64,000 bases of DNA. Origin: Podocnemis expansa (taxonomy: Eukaryota; Chordata; Testudines; Podocnemididae). The stretch covers positions 2,993,110-3,057,109 of the forward strand of contig ML682088.1 of the NCBI GenBank assembly GCA_007922195.1. The letters are read 5' to 3'. Positions 35,388 through 46,635 of the stretch are shown here, piece after piece. A program made the translations under genes and the position numbers. Position 1 is the stretch's first letter. Every line of letters starts with the position of its first letter. The notes beneath the pieces are model-generated. The model searched no databases, was not told the DNA's origin, and saw only the letters and a list, made by a program, of their open reading frames with translations.

Positions 35388-35520
35388 CCAAGCTACAAAA
35401 GGGCACCCATGTTAGTCTAGTTAAGTACAACAAACAAAGAGCCCTGTGGCACTTAACTAATAAATTTATTTATTTATTTCATGAGCCTTGTTAGTCTTTA
35501 AGTGCCACAAGACTCCTTGG
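35388..35520. mobile_element. Penelope terminal-repeat foldback copy
   Basis: The left end GGGCACCCATGTTAGTCTAG, then GAGCCCTGTGGCACTTAAC, is followed after an ATTTATT run by the inverted TTGTTAGTCTTTAAGTGCCAC. The flanks AACCATCATG (35378-35387) and AACCATCCTG (35521-35530) look like a 10-base duplication with one change. Confidence 0.75.
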
Positions 35521-35530
35521 AACCATCCTG

Positions 35531-36649
35531 AATGCACTGACAGGAAAATGCAGTTTAATGTTTAACAGTTTCAAAATGTTTTGGGTCAGTTAAATGCACA
35601 ATATTCCAATTCAGTCCAATTGACCTAAAATGAAATTTTCATATTCCTGGTGTAATAATGAAATTTCCATAATTTTTTCTTCCACAGAACTTTGATTTTT
35701 GCAGAAACTGCTGTTTGTCAGAAAATCATGCTAATGGTAAATCCCCCAGCCAGTTCTAATCATATTACACTCTTGGTGCTACAACCTTTATCTTTTCAAA
35801 GCCAGTGCATGCTTCTTGAAACATGGTCCATGATTTGGTCTGGGCTCTGCAGGCAAACCCAAATCACGTTATAACAAGCTAGGGCACAACTGTCATTGTG
35901 AATGGGATCTGTAACATGTTTGCATTAGTAGTTTGGGTGGGGCCAGTGTCCTTGTCAACAGCAGCCTGACTAATCCCTCCCCTTGGGGCTGTTTTTACAT
36001 TGATATTAGGGAAATCTTCCTCCTCTCCGAACCATTGTTTTAGCACAGTGCAGATCCATGGATGCTAGTGGCAGCCCTAGTATCCGCCAGGCCGTACCAT
36101 TTTTACCACTGTCTCGTCTCACCCTAATGAGAAGCATGTGTAGATGGTGGTAAACATGTTGCCTATCTGCATTTAATGCTTCCTCCTTGTTGGCACTGCT
36201 GGAATCTCTTCCTTTATCTCTGTATGAGTTTCCCCAGGAAATTCAGATGATCTGGCCATATCCCAGCTAATCAATTCCTTGCCATTACAGGAGCATCAGG
36301 GGGTGTATCTTGATCCCACATGTTCACTGCTTATAGCATACAACAATTTAGGCTTCTGATGGGTGAAATGTTTCACTCTAACCCAAGTTACTGGGCTGAA
36401 CAGAGGTGATAAGCGGTAAAGTTGGGTGATTTGTGTTAGATTGGATGTCAGATTAATTGTCCCTCCTGGCCTTAACTTCTAATGAATAATTTGTCATAAT
36501 CATGACTTTCTTTGAAATCACCAAGCCTATCTCCTTATAAGGGGACAGAAGAAACCCAGAACTAATGCCCTTGAAATCCAGCCATTTAAACTGGCTTTCA
36601 GTTCTTTTAATGCTGAAAGTATTTTTAATTCATTTCTCATTTCACAAAC
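35531..36649. other. Unique DNA, nothing recognised
   Basis: No gene or repeat can be supported here. The 60-codon plus frame at 35692-35874 is short and shows no domain. Confidence 0.45.
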
Positions 36650-36654
36650 TTCAT

Positions 36655-36790
36655 CAGCAAAACAAAGACTCTGGTGGCACTTAGAAAACTAACACATTTA
36701 TTTATTGCATGGGCTTTTGTGGGAGAAAATCCCACTTAGATGCTTGAAAATGAGAAATTTACAGAATGGGATAAGTGGTTCAGCAAGATG
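36655..36790 (-). mobile_element. Penelope 3'-end fragment, single orientation
   Basis: GCAAAACAAAGACTCTGGTG and GCACTTAGAAAACTAACACA lead into the stem GGGAGAAAATCCCAC and the subterminal phrase GAGAAATTTACAGAATGGG, the same order as in the longer copies at 10993 and 57451. It is truncated after about 135 bases. Confidence 0.7.
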
Positions 36791-38141
36791 TGGTTCATGT
36801 CTCCGGTACACTGCAGTAATTAATAGTAGGGTTATGACCAAAATCTTAGTTGGACTACAAACCTCACTCCCACCCACAGAATATTTTTCAGATTCCTTCA
36901 CCTCTGACTTGCATCCCTAAAATGCACACATACTTGCATTGATGTTGGGGGGTGCAGTTCCCCCCAGCTGAATCAAATTTTGAGACTGACTCTCCAGGTC
37001 CTACAGACTGAGGGGAACTGCATCTTTTACATGGGATGAAATTCCTGCACCTGCTTTCAGTTGTATTTGGTTCATTTACCATTTGTATTCCTACTTCAGT
37101 AGTACCATCTGCAGTATAGTGGCTGCCCCCTGAGCACTCCCACGTGTGAAGGTTGCTTTGAACCTTGCATCTCTTTTCATCCCTCCAATCCCCTTGCACT
37201 AGTGACTAATTCATGTGATGCAGCAGGGCTTTTCAGTAGCTTAACAAGCACCCACTGCCATACGCCATCTCCTTTTAAATAGAATTATTTGTCCAAGCAT
37301 AAGCATATATCAGACACAAATGTTCCTTAGCTCATACTTTGTCCTGTGGTTTCATAGTCTCTCTTCCAATGGGAATCTCTGGTAATCCTGTTTCTTGCAG
37401 CTTCCCAGTCAGTTCCCTTCTTGGAGACAGTTTTATCTAATCAGCTCTGCTCCATTCTGAAGCACTAGCCCTAGGGGTACCTCTCCCTTATTCCAGAGTC
37501 CTGTCACCTTCATTAACTCTTGAGAGGTTCTCAGCCCCAAGCATAAGCAGCTCCAAATATTAATTTTTGCCTGCCGTCTGACAGGCCATTATAGTAGCAG
37601 GGGTAGCCTAGCACCCTTCAGTTGGCTCAGTAGGGCCCATGTGCTCAGACATGGGGCTCTGGACCTGACCTACTCACAGAGACCAGCTCCCTGGTGACAC
37701 CATCCAACGATGGGTAGGAAGAAAAAATTCTTAAACAAGCACCTCCTGGGATGAGGATGCAAGAGAGCATGCCATGTCCCAACTTCTCCCTCCCATGAAA
37801 TACTTTAACCATTAATCGAAATAGAATTTCTTGCCATTGGAACACACATTTTAAAAGTTAGATTACAGCCCTTATTCTAAACACAGAACATCTTTCAGAA
37901 GCACAGTCCTGCAACAAGTCATTCTCTTGATTTATTTTAAATATAGGATCCCACTATTCTTCTACAGCATTCAGCTTACAGGGCAATTTGGATTTTAAAA
38001 TTCATTACTACTGCTGGTGCCAGACTTTGAAAGCAGAAATAGTAGCTACAATACAGTTAGGGTGGGAGTGTATTAATCTAGTACCATCTGCGAACTGAAT
38101 TAAATGTGGTGTTTGCTTCCTTTTCTAGACCATTAAGGATA
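36791..38141. other. Unique DNA, nothing recognised
   Basis: Ordinary composition. Frames such as 36888-37199 minus have no recognisable domain. Confidence 0.45.
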
Positions 38142-38149
38142 GTTTCAAT

Positions 38150-38408
38150 TAGGGCTACCAGGTACCAAAGCCTGCAAAGGAGAAAAGGGAAGTATAAAAA
38201 AGGAGGACATTGGAAGACACATGGAGAAAATGCAGTATTAATGTAATATTATGTTTTTAGGGGGCCCATATTCCGTGGCATTCCAACATGCTTTAAGCCC
38301 TATAAGTAAAAAGCCAGACAAAATCATGTATTTTAAAATGCCTGCCAGATGGAAGATGTGAAGGTAAAAAGGACATGTCCTCCTTCTGCCTGACATCTGG
38401 TCGCCCTA
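38150..38408. mobile_element. hAT-type non-autonomous element (TAGGGTTACCAGATG ends), copy 2
   Basis: The ends TAGGGCTACCAGGT and ATCTGGTCGCCCTA are inverted repeats. The flanks GTTTCAAT (38142-38149) and GTTTAAAC (38409-38416) agree at six of eight positions. Its interior is the reverse complement of the copy at 20758-21045, including the GGGGGCCC and AAAAAGCCAGACAAAATCA phrases. Confidence 0.8.
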
Positions 38409-38593
38409 GTTTAAACACTGATTCCCCACCAGTATTCCCTTCCAGAGAAGACCATCAACACTGGAAAGTTATTCAGTTTAAACTTTAGCTGATCCATCAT
38501 TGTTACAGAATCTCAACAGCGAATGCACAATTAAAATTTTGACAGTTACATTCTGTTTTGAGATCCCTCCCTGCCTACCAACCCATACACACA

Positions 38594-38830
38594 GGCCTTG
38601 TCTAGAGAGGAGAGGTTTTTTAGTATAACCCAAGATCTGGATTTAAACCAAAGTAGTTAATCAGTATATCCTCGATGCAGACACTCGTATTCTGGTAAAA
38701 GAATACCATTTTCAGTTTAACTTGAGGAGTGGTATAAGAAATACTGGAAATAAAAGTACTTATCAGAATAAGAAATATCAGAAATACCACTGTAGTTTTA
38801 CTAGTAAAACTTTCTAACGCAGACAAGTCC
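38594..38830. mobile_element. MITE with GGCCTTGTCT ends
   Basis: GGCCTTGTCTAGAG and CGCAGACAAGTCC are imperfect inverted repeats. ACA flanks both sides (38591-38593 and 38831-38833). The interior is AT-rich with inverted 'tactggaaataaaagtac' and 'gtagttttactagtaaaac' type phrases. Confidence 0.7.
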
Positions 38831-38833
38831 ACA

Positions 38834-39509
38834 AATTGTGTGGAGAAAGCTTCTTTGCACACACAAACAAATTCTTTTATGTAGTCCATGGTCATGGAGA
38901 ATTTTTATGATGCTTTTGTTTATGTAAGCTGGAAGTCAATCAGACAGACGGGGTGGTGGTTAGATTTTGGAGGGAATGGAGACATTCTGGAAAAGTGGTG
39001 GTTTTCACTCTTCAGAATTCTTGTAACATCTATTTATCCAATTACAGTCAAAAGAATGGCTCTGTCTGGGTTGTTACACTCAGTGATTGATTTGGTCTCC
39101 AGTTTCTATCCCTTGCTATGTATTATAGTTTCTGGTATAGAATGAGATGCTTCTTTATGACATAGACCAAGATGTAAACACAGGAGCTCCTGAATCAGAG
39201 TGTTCTTGTTTAACACATCTGTGGAACCCCCACTGACCTCAACAGGGCATTCTGGTGGAATCTGGCCTCTTTTGGGGCCTTGCTAGTGAAGGAGGGGGCT
39301 TTATATGTGCTCAAATGACTGATTTTCTTTGATGCATCAGCGAAACACCACCCCCTATGTGACCCTAAATGTACTACAGATAATGCATTCCTACCTTCCC
39401 TGTACTAGTACAGTAGCTGTCCTCCTGGTCACCACAACAGGGATTTAATCAGGGTCTTTCTGAAGTGGAAGCATGTGATTCTACAGCTTTAGCTAAGGAA
39501 CCAATACTC
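38834..39509. other. Unique DNA, nothing recognised
   Basis: No gene or repeat can be supported. The 85-codon plus frame at 38888-39145 has no domain visible to me. Confidence 0.45.
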
Positions 39510-39512
39510 TGT

Positions 39513-39932
39513 GGCTATGCCCACACATACATCATTATTTCAAAATAAGTTATTTTAAAATGAGTTATTTCAATGTAAAGTCCTGATTTCGAAATAAGTT
39601 AATTTGAATTAAGAAAATGTTAATTCGAATTAAGGGAAAGCCTGCTTTCGAAACAGCTGTTATTTTGAAATGGTTTTTTCGAAATAAGGCCGTTTGGACA
39701 CGTTGTTTCGAAACAATGGTGTTGTTTCGAAACAACATGTCCAAACGGCGTTATTTTGAAATAACAGCCATTTTGAAATGAATGGGGTTTAAGCTATTTT
39801 GAAATGACGGTTTTTATTTCAAAATGACAGAGCCCATCATTTCGAAATAAGAAAACGTCGTGTGGACCTAATCTTTTTTATTTTGAAATAACCAGTGTTA
39901 TTTCGAAACAAAAGAGACGTGTGGACATACCC
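39513..39932. mobile_element. Complete palindromic MITE with TTTCGAAA modules
   Basis: GGCTATGCCCACAC and GTGTGGACATACCC are terminal inverted repeats, bounded by TGT at 39510-39512 and 39933-39935. The interior is a chain of self-complementary modules: TTATTTCGAAATAA variants, GTTTCGAAACAA repeats and AATTCGAATTAA. A clear example is the hairpin around GGACACGTTGTTTCGAAACA and TGTTTCGAAACAACATGTCC. The 420-base element has no coding. The 3-base duplication fits PIF/Harbinger-type MITEs, though the target is not TWA. Confidence 0.88.
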
Positions 39933-39935
39933 TGT

Positions 39936-40654
39936 AGGTTGGGGCTGTAACAACTCAGAAGGCTTCTGGAGCAGCAGAGTACAGCATGCAAATAGGTTGC
40001 ACTAACCTCTAGCCTCTTGGAGGAGCAAGAGGTAAGAAATGTGTTATTTTACTGCTGTCAAAGATAGGGGGTTTTGATGAGGTTCCTACCTTCTCAGCAA
40101 TGAGGAAGGGAGGCAAGACAAACTTGGCCCACAACAAGGAGGTAGAAGGGAGGAGATTTTAAAAAGAAAAATGTCTGTCATGTGAACATCGGAAGTAGCA
40201 TATATTGCAAATAGACTGTAGTTTTGTGGGTAGGTGTAGGCATTCTTTTTAATTGTTCTTGTATGCATCCAAAAGGAGGCGGCATTAGCTGGAAGGGTGG
40301 GTAGGTAGCTAGAGGTTATATCAACAGATGCAAAAAGGCCGTATTGTGTGACCATCTACTTACTAGGGAAGATTTAAATTTCATATAAGAAACACATGAC
40401 AGTCTCTGAGCTGCAGGTAAAAAGATAAATGGCAGTATCTGGCATAGACTGATGATACTTGGAAGAAACTCAGGGATCCATTGACTTTAATGGAAGCTGG
40501 TTTAGACCTTTGGTTTGTTTCTGTGCTTTATAATATTCTTTTAACTTTATTTTAAGGGGCCATATATTTTCAGTTTGAACACACTTGACCCAATTTTCAA
40601 GGGTTATTTTGGTCTGGAAATTTATTACCACTCTGTGTATATGGCCCATTAGCC
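39936..40654. other. Unique DNA, nothing recognised
   Basis: No gene or clear repeat. The minus frame 40086-40355 is Ser/Thr-rich and has no recognised domain. Confidence 0.45.
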
Positions 40655-40659
40655 AAGTT

Positions 40660-42589
40660 TGAATCCCTATGAAACTAGGTCAGATCACAAAGGATGACTA
40701 TAAACAAATAACACAGTTAGGTGGGGGAAAAATCAGAAAAGTGAGGGTACAAACAGAGATCAGATTAGCTGAGGGCATAAACGGTGACAAGAAAATATTC
40801 TTCGAAAACATTGGGAAGAAGAGGAAAACCAGTGTAGGCCCATTATTTAATAAAGAGGGGGAAACAATAACAGAAAATGTGGAAATGCAAAAGAATTAAA
40901 TGATTTTTTCATTTTGGTGTTCGCCGAGAAGGTTTGGTGGCGATTGGATACCTGATATAGAGAAGGGCAGTAAAAATGGAGTAGGATCAGAAGCTAAAAT
41001 AGGGGAAAAATAAGTTAAAAATTACCTAGACAGGTTAGATGTCTTTAAGTCACCAGGGCCTGATGATGATCACCCTAGAATACTCAAGGAACTGACTCGG
41101 GAGATATCTGAGCCATTGGCTATAATCTTCGAAAAACCATGGGAAACTGGAGAGATTCCAGAAAAGAGCAAATATAGTGCCCATCTATAACGATGGAAAT
41201 AAAGACAACCTAAGGAATCATAGACCAGTTAGTTTTGCCTCTGTATGAGCAAAAATAATGGAGCAAATAATTAAGGAAACAATTAGCAAGCATCTAGAAG
41301 AGAGTAACCAACCTGATAGCTTTCTATAATAATAGGCCTTGTGGATAGAGCGAAAGTGGTAGATGTGGTGAATCTAGACTTCAGCAAGGCTTTTGATGCA
41401 GTCTTGCATCATCATCTCATTAATAAACAAGGACAGTATAACCTGGATGGGTGCAAAATTGGTTGGATAACTGCTCCTAGAAAGTAGTTATCAACAGTTT
41501 CCAGTTACGCTGGAAGGACATAATGAACAGGGTACCTCAGGGATTGATTCTGGGTCCTATTCTGTTAAGTATTTTCATCAGTGATTATGATGGCATAAAG
41601 AGTACCCTTACAAAGCTTCAAAGGGGCAGCCGTGTTAGTCTAGTAAAGCAAAAAAAGCAAGGAGTCTTGTGCCACTTAAAAACTAACAGATTTATCTATC
41701 TCATGAGCTTTCATAAGAGAAAATCCCACTTCGTCAGACGCTTGTGGATAATACCATGCTGGGAGGGGTTGTGAGTGCTTTGGAGGATAGGATCACAATT
41801 CAAAATGATTTGGAGAAGCTGGTGAAATGGTGTGAGATAAATAAAATGAAATTCAAAGTACTCCACTTTGGAAAGTAAAATCCATTACACACGTACAATA
41901 CGGGCAATGACTGTCTAGAAAGGAGTACTGCAGAAAGGGATCTGGGTTTTATACTGAACCACAAGCTAAAAATGAGTCAACAGTGTAACACTGCAAAAAA
42001 GGCAAACACCATTCAGGGATGTATTAACAGAAGTATTGTAAATAAGACAAGAAGTAATCCTTCCACACTGATTAGGCTTTAACTGGAGTATTGTGTCCAG
42101 TTCTCAGTGCCTCATTTCAGGAAAGATGTGGACAAACTGAAGAAAGTCCAGAGAAAAGCAACAAGAATGATTAAAGGTATGGAACATTTGACTTGTGGCG
42201 GAAGATTGAAAGAGCGGGATTTGTTTAGTCTGGAAAACAGTAGATTGAGCAAGAACATAATAGTTTTCAAGTACCTAAAAGGTTGTTTATGAGGAAGAGA
42301 GAGAGAAATAGATCTCCTTAACTGCTGATGACAGGACAAAAAGCAATGGGCTTAAATTACGGCAAGGGAGGTTTAGACTGGGCATTAGGAAAAAATTCTT
42401 AACTGTCAGGATGATTAAACATGGCAATAAGTTGTCTAGGCAGGTTGTGGAATCTCAACCATTGGAAGTTTTTAAGAGCAGATTAGACAAACACCTGTCT
42501 GAGCTGGTTTAATGTGATACTTGGTCCTGCCATGAATCAGGGGACTGGACTCAATGACCTCTCATGGTTCCTTCCAGATTCTATGATAG
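40660..42589 (+). mobile_element. CR1 LINE, decayed ORF2 (reverse transcriptase) to 3' end
   Basis: The frame at 40669-40899 reads QTEIRLAEGINGDKKIFFENIG and GPLFNKEGETITENVE, typical of the region just before the CR1 RT domain. Further down come SPGPDDDHPRILKELTREI (41058 on), VPQGLILGPILLSIFISD (41528 on) and HFRKDVDKLKKVQRKATRMI (42110 on), in order. The 3' end, 'ggactggactcaatgacctc' and TTCCAGATTCTATGATA, matches the CR1 tail. CR1 copies by target-primed reverse transcription; many stops, frame breaks and a Penelope insertion (41618-41750) make this copy a pseudogene. The N-terminal endonuclease is missing, as in most 5'-truncated LINEs. Confidence 0.9.
41618..41750 (-). mobile_element. 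Penelope terminal repeat inserted in CR1
   Basis: CTTCAAAGGGGCAGCCGTGT, then AGTCTAGTAAAGCAAAAAAAG, GTGCCACTTAAAAACTAACA, AAGAGAAAATCCCAC and TTCGTCAGACGC match the terminal repeat of other copies in order. It interrupts the CR1 RT between the ISDYDG and TMLGG-like segments. Target duplication may be GCTT only. It is younger than the CR1 copy it splits. Confidence 0.85.
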
Positions 42590-43310
42590 TGTTCATACCC
42601 AAACCTACTTGAATTCATTTTCAAGGAAAATTTCACAGCACTGTGATGCTTTGGTAAAATCCAGATAACTTTATATTAATATAAAATGTATTTTTGATTT
42701 TTATAATTCTGTTCCAAGAAAACCTGATGTTGTTTATGTATAATAGCTTTTTTCTTTTTTAAATATTCTGACCTTCAGGCTTCGGTTACCTTTTGTGTAT
42801 TTACAGATTATCTTCCCCCTTTATTTATTTTTATATTTCAGTTAATAAACTAAGAATTGAACTAGTTGGATGACATCCTGACTCAGTTCAAGTCAATGGG
42901 AAAAATCCCATTGACAGGTTCTTGGCATGCAATTGGAGGTAGGTTTACATTTTGCTGTGGTGTGCAAAGTGGGCTGCATCCACACTGATACATAGATATG
43001 CATGGCGGTATAAGGCTCTGACAGAAGAGAGGTAATAGGCAAAGGTTCGGGCAGAAGGCTGCCAGAGGTTTTTGCTGTTGGTGGAGTTTTTCACTGTACC
43101 TTGGAAAGGCTTCAGCATTCCCTGAGGCACGGCAAGACTGGGCAGGCCTTCACTGACAGTGGCTAATTTGTTCCCATAAGACTGAACTTCCCCAATCATC
43201 TGTGAAGACCCACTTAGTCAATTGGGAAGTCAGTCCCTGTAGACCACCCCCTCAAGTAGAGTAGTGCTGAGTTGAAGGGAGGGCATTTCCCTTTAACTTG
43301 GTGCAATGGA
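42590..43310. other. Unique DNA, nothing recognised
   Basis: No gene or repeat can be supported, apart from short A/T-rich runs near 42750-42850. Confidence 0.4.
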
Positions 43311-43315
43311 CATGT

Positions 43316-43417
43316 TACCATAAGCATTTTTCAGTAGCAGTTGAAGGGATATATGCACGTCAATTTAAATTAACGTGCATATCTCCCTTCAACTGCTACC
43401 GAAAAATGCTTACAGTA
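43316..43417. repeat. Near-perfect hairpin, 45-base arms
   Basis: 43316-43360 is complementary to 43373-43417 with only a few mismatches, around a 12-base AT spacer (CAATTTAAATTA). Key arm text is TTTTTCAGTAGCAGTTGAAG and CTTCAACTGCTACCGAAAAA, then ATGCACGT and ACGTGCAT. It could be a young MITE; the expected termini are unclear and no 8-base duplication is seen. Confidence 0.85.
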
Positions 43418-43544
43418 TGGACCAGCATTCTGGCAATGGTCAGGCAACTGCCAAAATAGGCAAAGCTTAAGAATGAAGAGAACCACGCAGGGTGCATACT
43501 CTGAGTTTACTTGCCTAAACCCTGCTTTGTTTTCTACACTGCTA

Positions 43545-43650
43545 CTCTGCTTAACATGCAGAAGGTCCTGGGTTCAATTCCCAGGGGGTTGGACGCGATG
43601 ATCTCACGAGGTCCCTTCCAGCCCTATGATTTGATTTGATTTGATTTATA
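43545..43650 (+). mobile_element. Turtle tRNA-type SINE (Cry-like), 5' truncated
   Basis: GGGTTCAATTCCC fits the tRNA B box (GGTTCRANNCC), followed by GGGGGTTGGACGCGATGATC, CACGAGGTCCCTTCCAGCC and an ATTTGATTTGATTTGA tail. The tail is the CR1-like 3' end that lets such SINEs use LINE machinery. The A box and tRNA 5' half are missing or unrecognisable, so it is not a working tRNA gene. Confidence 0.8.
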
Positions 43651-44546
43651 CCCCGGCACACTGAGTGTTCAGTGTATATGCACCATGACGAGTGCGCTTT
43701 GTAGACAGGTCCTTCCACTAACAAATACATTAGAGAAAAACCACAATCTGCTCACGGACAACTCAAAAAGTTTGCAATTCAACTGTATGCGAAGGACCAG
43801 CACTAGGCTTAGATACCATTTCAATCGACCTTAATCTATATTATTTTGAGTACTGAGGTGGTGTTTAGGCCTTTTTCTGGCTCTCTGCTCAGTGATTGCT
43901 TTAACGTAGAAGGAAAAAAGCAATGGAAATGCATTGATTACATTTCTTTTCACAAATGATTTGCTCAGCTCTCTTCATCAGACTGCTTTCTGGTGATTCC
44001 CTAATGCGATGAGATCAGCTCTGTGCCTGAGAACACCAGGACCGTCCTAATTATGCAAACACCCATGAAAGGAGCTTGTACCGTCTTGCAGTTTAATGTA
44101 GGTGGTCTACCAAAGGGAAAGAGGGGCCTTATCAGTGGGGAAACAGGAAATCCTCAAACAAATTTGGAGTTGCCGGTTGAGTTAGAGGTGTTGACAGGCA
44201 CAGATCCCTCTCTCTGGCAGCCTCAGATTCTTACACTTAAAAGCACAGAGTGTCTGAAAAAGAAGACTGAATCCAAGCCTCTTCAAATTTCAGCAGGGAG
44301 GGGGGAAGCTCCAGAGGCCAATTCTAACACAAACATTTTGGTTCTGGCTCAGAAACAAAAGGCAAAGGGGCTGAAATCTCACAATGGGAGATGTCAACAC
44401 AAGGTGATGGAAATCTTGCAGAAAGGTGGCAGCACTATCAAATCACTCTAAATCTGAACTTTTTAAGTTTTTATCCGGGTCCAGCCACTGCCTCCATAGC
44501 CAGGAAGTACACAAAGTGTTTACGGCCACTAAAGATTAGGAGTTTG
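43651..44546. other. Unique DNA with one 142-codon open frame
   Basis: The plus frame 44023-44451 starts MPENTRTVLIMQTPMKGACT, is hydrophilic and Lys/Gln/Ser-rich, and has no domain I recognise. It has no clear Kozak context or intron signals. Its length is within reach of chance in DNA of this composition. It is recorded as a weak candidate only. Confidence 0.3.
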
Positions 44547-44559
44547 TCTTCTCTCTCAG

Positions 44560-45147
44560 AACAAGCAAGGAGTCCTGTGTCACTTAGGCTGTGTTCACAC
44601 AGCACTCTTATTTCGAAAAAACAGAGGTTGTTTCGAAATAAGAAATACCCTGTTCACACGACGCACAGTTGTTTCGAAACAACGCCGTTGTTTCGAAACA
44701 ACTTAAATCCCATTTGGGGATGAAACAATGTTGTTTTGAAACGATTGTTTTGAAACAATGCCGTCTGAACATGTTGTTTCGAAACAACAGTGACTTGTTT
44801 CGAAATAACTGTTGCCTGAAACTGCTATTTCGCTTTGAGCTTTTTTCCTTAATTCGAATTAACAAACTGTTAACAAACTGTTAATTCGAATTAAGTTATT
44901 TTGAAATAAGGCATTATTTCGATACAAGTTGTTTTGACACAACTTGTATCGAAATAATGCCTGTGTGTGAACAAAGTCTTAAAGACTAAAACATTTATTT
45001 ATTGAATGAGCTTCTGTGGGAGAAAATCCTAGTTCATCAAAGCATCTCAAAGTGGGATTTTCTCCCATGAAAGCTCATTCAATAAATAAATTTGTTAGTC
45101 TTTAAGTGACACAGGACCCCTTGCTTGTTTTGCTGAACTAGACTAAC
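44560..45147. mobile_element. Penelope terminal-repeat foldback copy, split by a MITE
   Basis: AACAAGCAAGGAGTCCTGTG and TCACTTA are interrupted by the MITE at 44587-44978. The copy resumes at AAGACTAAAACATTTATTTA, runs to the hinge AAAGCATCTCAAAGTGGG, then returns inverted to GACACAGGACCCCTTGCTTG and GAACTAGACTAAC. The exact 13-base duplication TCTTCTCTCTCAG flanks it at 44547-44559 and 45148-45160. Without the MITE the foldback is about 193 bases. Confidence 0.9.
44587..44978. mobile_element. Palindromic MITE with TTTCGAAA modules, inserted in Penelope copy
   Basis: GGCTGTGTTCACACA and TGTGTGTGAACAAAGTC are terminal inverted repeats. TTA at 44584-44586 and 44979-44981 is the target duplication; it joins perfectly to restore the Penelope phrase CACTTAAAGACT. 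The interior has TTGTTTCGAAACAAC, AATTCGAATTAA and a hairpin CATTATTTCGATACAAG / CTTGTATCGAAATAATG. TTA is the target favoured by PIF/Harbinger elements. Confidence 0.92.
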
Positions 45148-45160
45148 TCTTCTCTCTCAG

Positions 45161-46626
45161 TAAGCTGTGCTAGTGCCTGTAGGTGGAGTATGTTCATTTG
45201 TATGCATTCAGTGCTACTCACTGTCTTTCTGAACTTTTTGAACTAAGCTCTAATATTTTTCTCATCCATATATCTTTTGATTCTGTTAAATATCTAAGTA
45301 GTTGTGTTACACTGTAGTCATGAAGATACTTGTGGCTTTGTGTTCCTGTCCTGCGTGATATCTCTATCACTGTATGACAAATTTGGGCATTTTTAGGAAT
45401 ATTATCAGATATTTCAATGTGGGTAGCTGCTCTTCTTGCAGGCAAAGAGATTTCATTTGCCTTTAAATTATTCTGTCCCTAGAGGCAATGGGCTTAGTTT
45501 CAGTTGTTTTCCGTAGCCTTGGTTCATAAATATTAGATGCTTGCCTAGTTGGGAAATTGGATTTCCATTGCCAACACCTGCTGTGTACTAGATTTTTATG
45601 AGGATAAATACATCCCTGTAATGATGGAACACTTCAGTATTGAAGTTACTACCTGAAACATAATTGTTGTTGTTTAAAATTTGGTATATGCTCATGCAAA
45701 TTTTGCCCTTCTTTCTTGGCTATTTTCATTTAGCATTAGTCTTGAATGATGTCTCAGTTTCTTGTAATACTTATGGTGTAATTGAGTTCCTGTGTGGAGG
45801 TTAAATATTGTATAGTGCTTTTGAGTGAGGGTTATTCTTGATTTTAGTATTTCTCCTTCCCCCCCCTTCCTATTGCTGTGCAGTATATATGTTGGTCACT
45901 GATTACCCAGTGCAAAGATGGCTGCATTTACAGGCTTTTTGTTGTATTTATTGCTTTGGGATCCCCATGAATAAAAGCTGTGAAACACAACAGAAAACAC
46001 TACTAGCAATAATTGTGCATCCAATTATTTATGGAGGCTTTGAAGGCTCACATTATGTATTTTATTAGTTCCTTCCAAATCTGGATGCTTATTTTTAATA
46101 AGACAGACATATTTAGGACTAGTTAGTGGTTAACTTACAATCCTGGATTTTTATTTATACTCCAACTGGGCACCACATGAATACAAGTTTAGGTTCCCCA
46201 TACCCTGTTCCCCATCAATATATATCAAACTCTAAATGGGAAGGACATCTCCTAGGCATTAAAAGCTGAGTTCAATGTCTGTTTCTCAACAGCTTCATCA
46301 TGACCTTTTCCCCCTGGAGATTGCCTATGAAGCGCACAATTAGTGCAGGTATAGATGTGGTGTTTTGTAATTGCCTTTCTACAAAATGAACTGAGACTGT
46401 CAACTCACCAAACAGCACATCTTAATGGTAACTTATTTCCATAACTGTTAAACCGGGCTGAATTTGAATTCCTCAGCATAGGTGAAGGTCTGTGCGGCAT
46501 ATTTTCCAAGAAGCACAGCACAGAGGGAGGTGAGGCAATAGTGATTTTTAAATCACACTTAAGTCACCTGGATTCAAGCTTGCTTTTGGGGTAGAAATGG
46601 GCCCCCGCTGTAACCACCACTCCTAT
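45161..46626. other. Unique DNA, nothing recognised
   Basis: No gene is supported. The short frames (45218-45445 minus and 45838-46068 plus) have no recognised domain. Confidence 0.45.
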
Positions 46627-46635
46627 ATATGACAG

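Noticed and set aside
43545..43650. tRNA gene
   Set aside because: Only the B box is present. The A box and cloverleaf 5' half are absent, and the 3' part is the CR1-like SINE tail.
44023..44451. 142-codon plus-strand open frame
   Set aside because: No recognisable domain, start context or splice signals. The length is possible by chance; it is kept only as a weak candidate in the features.
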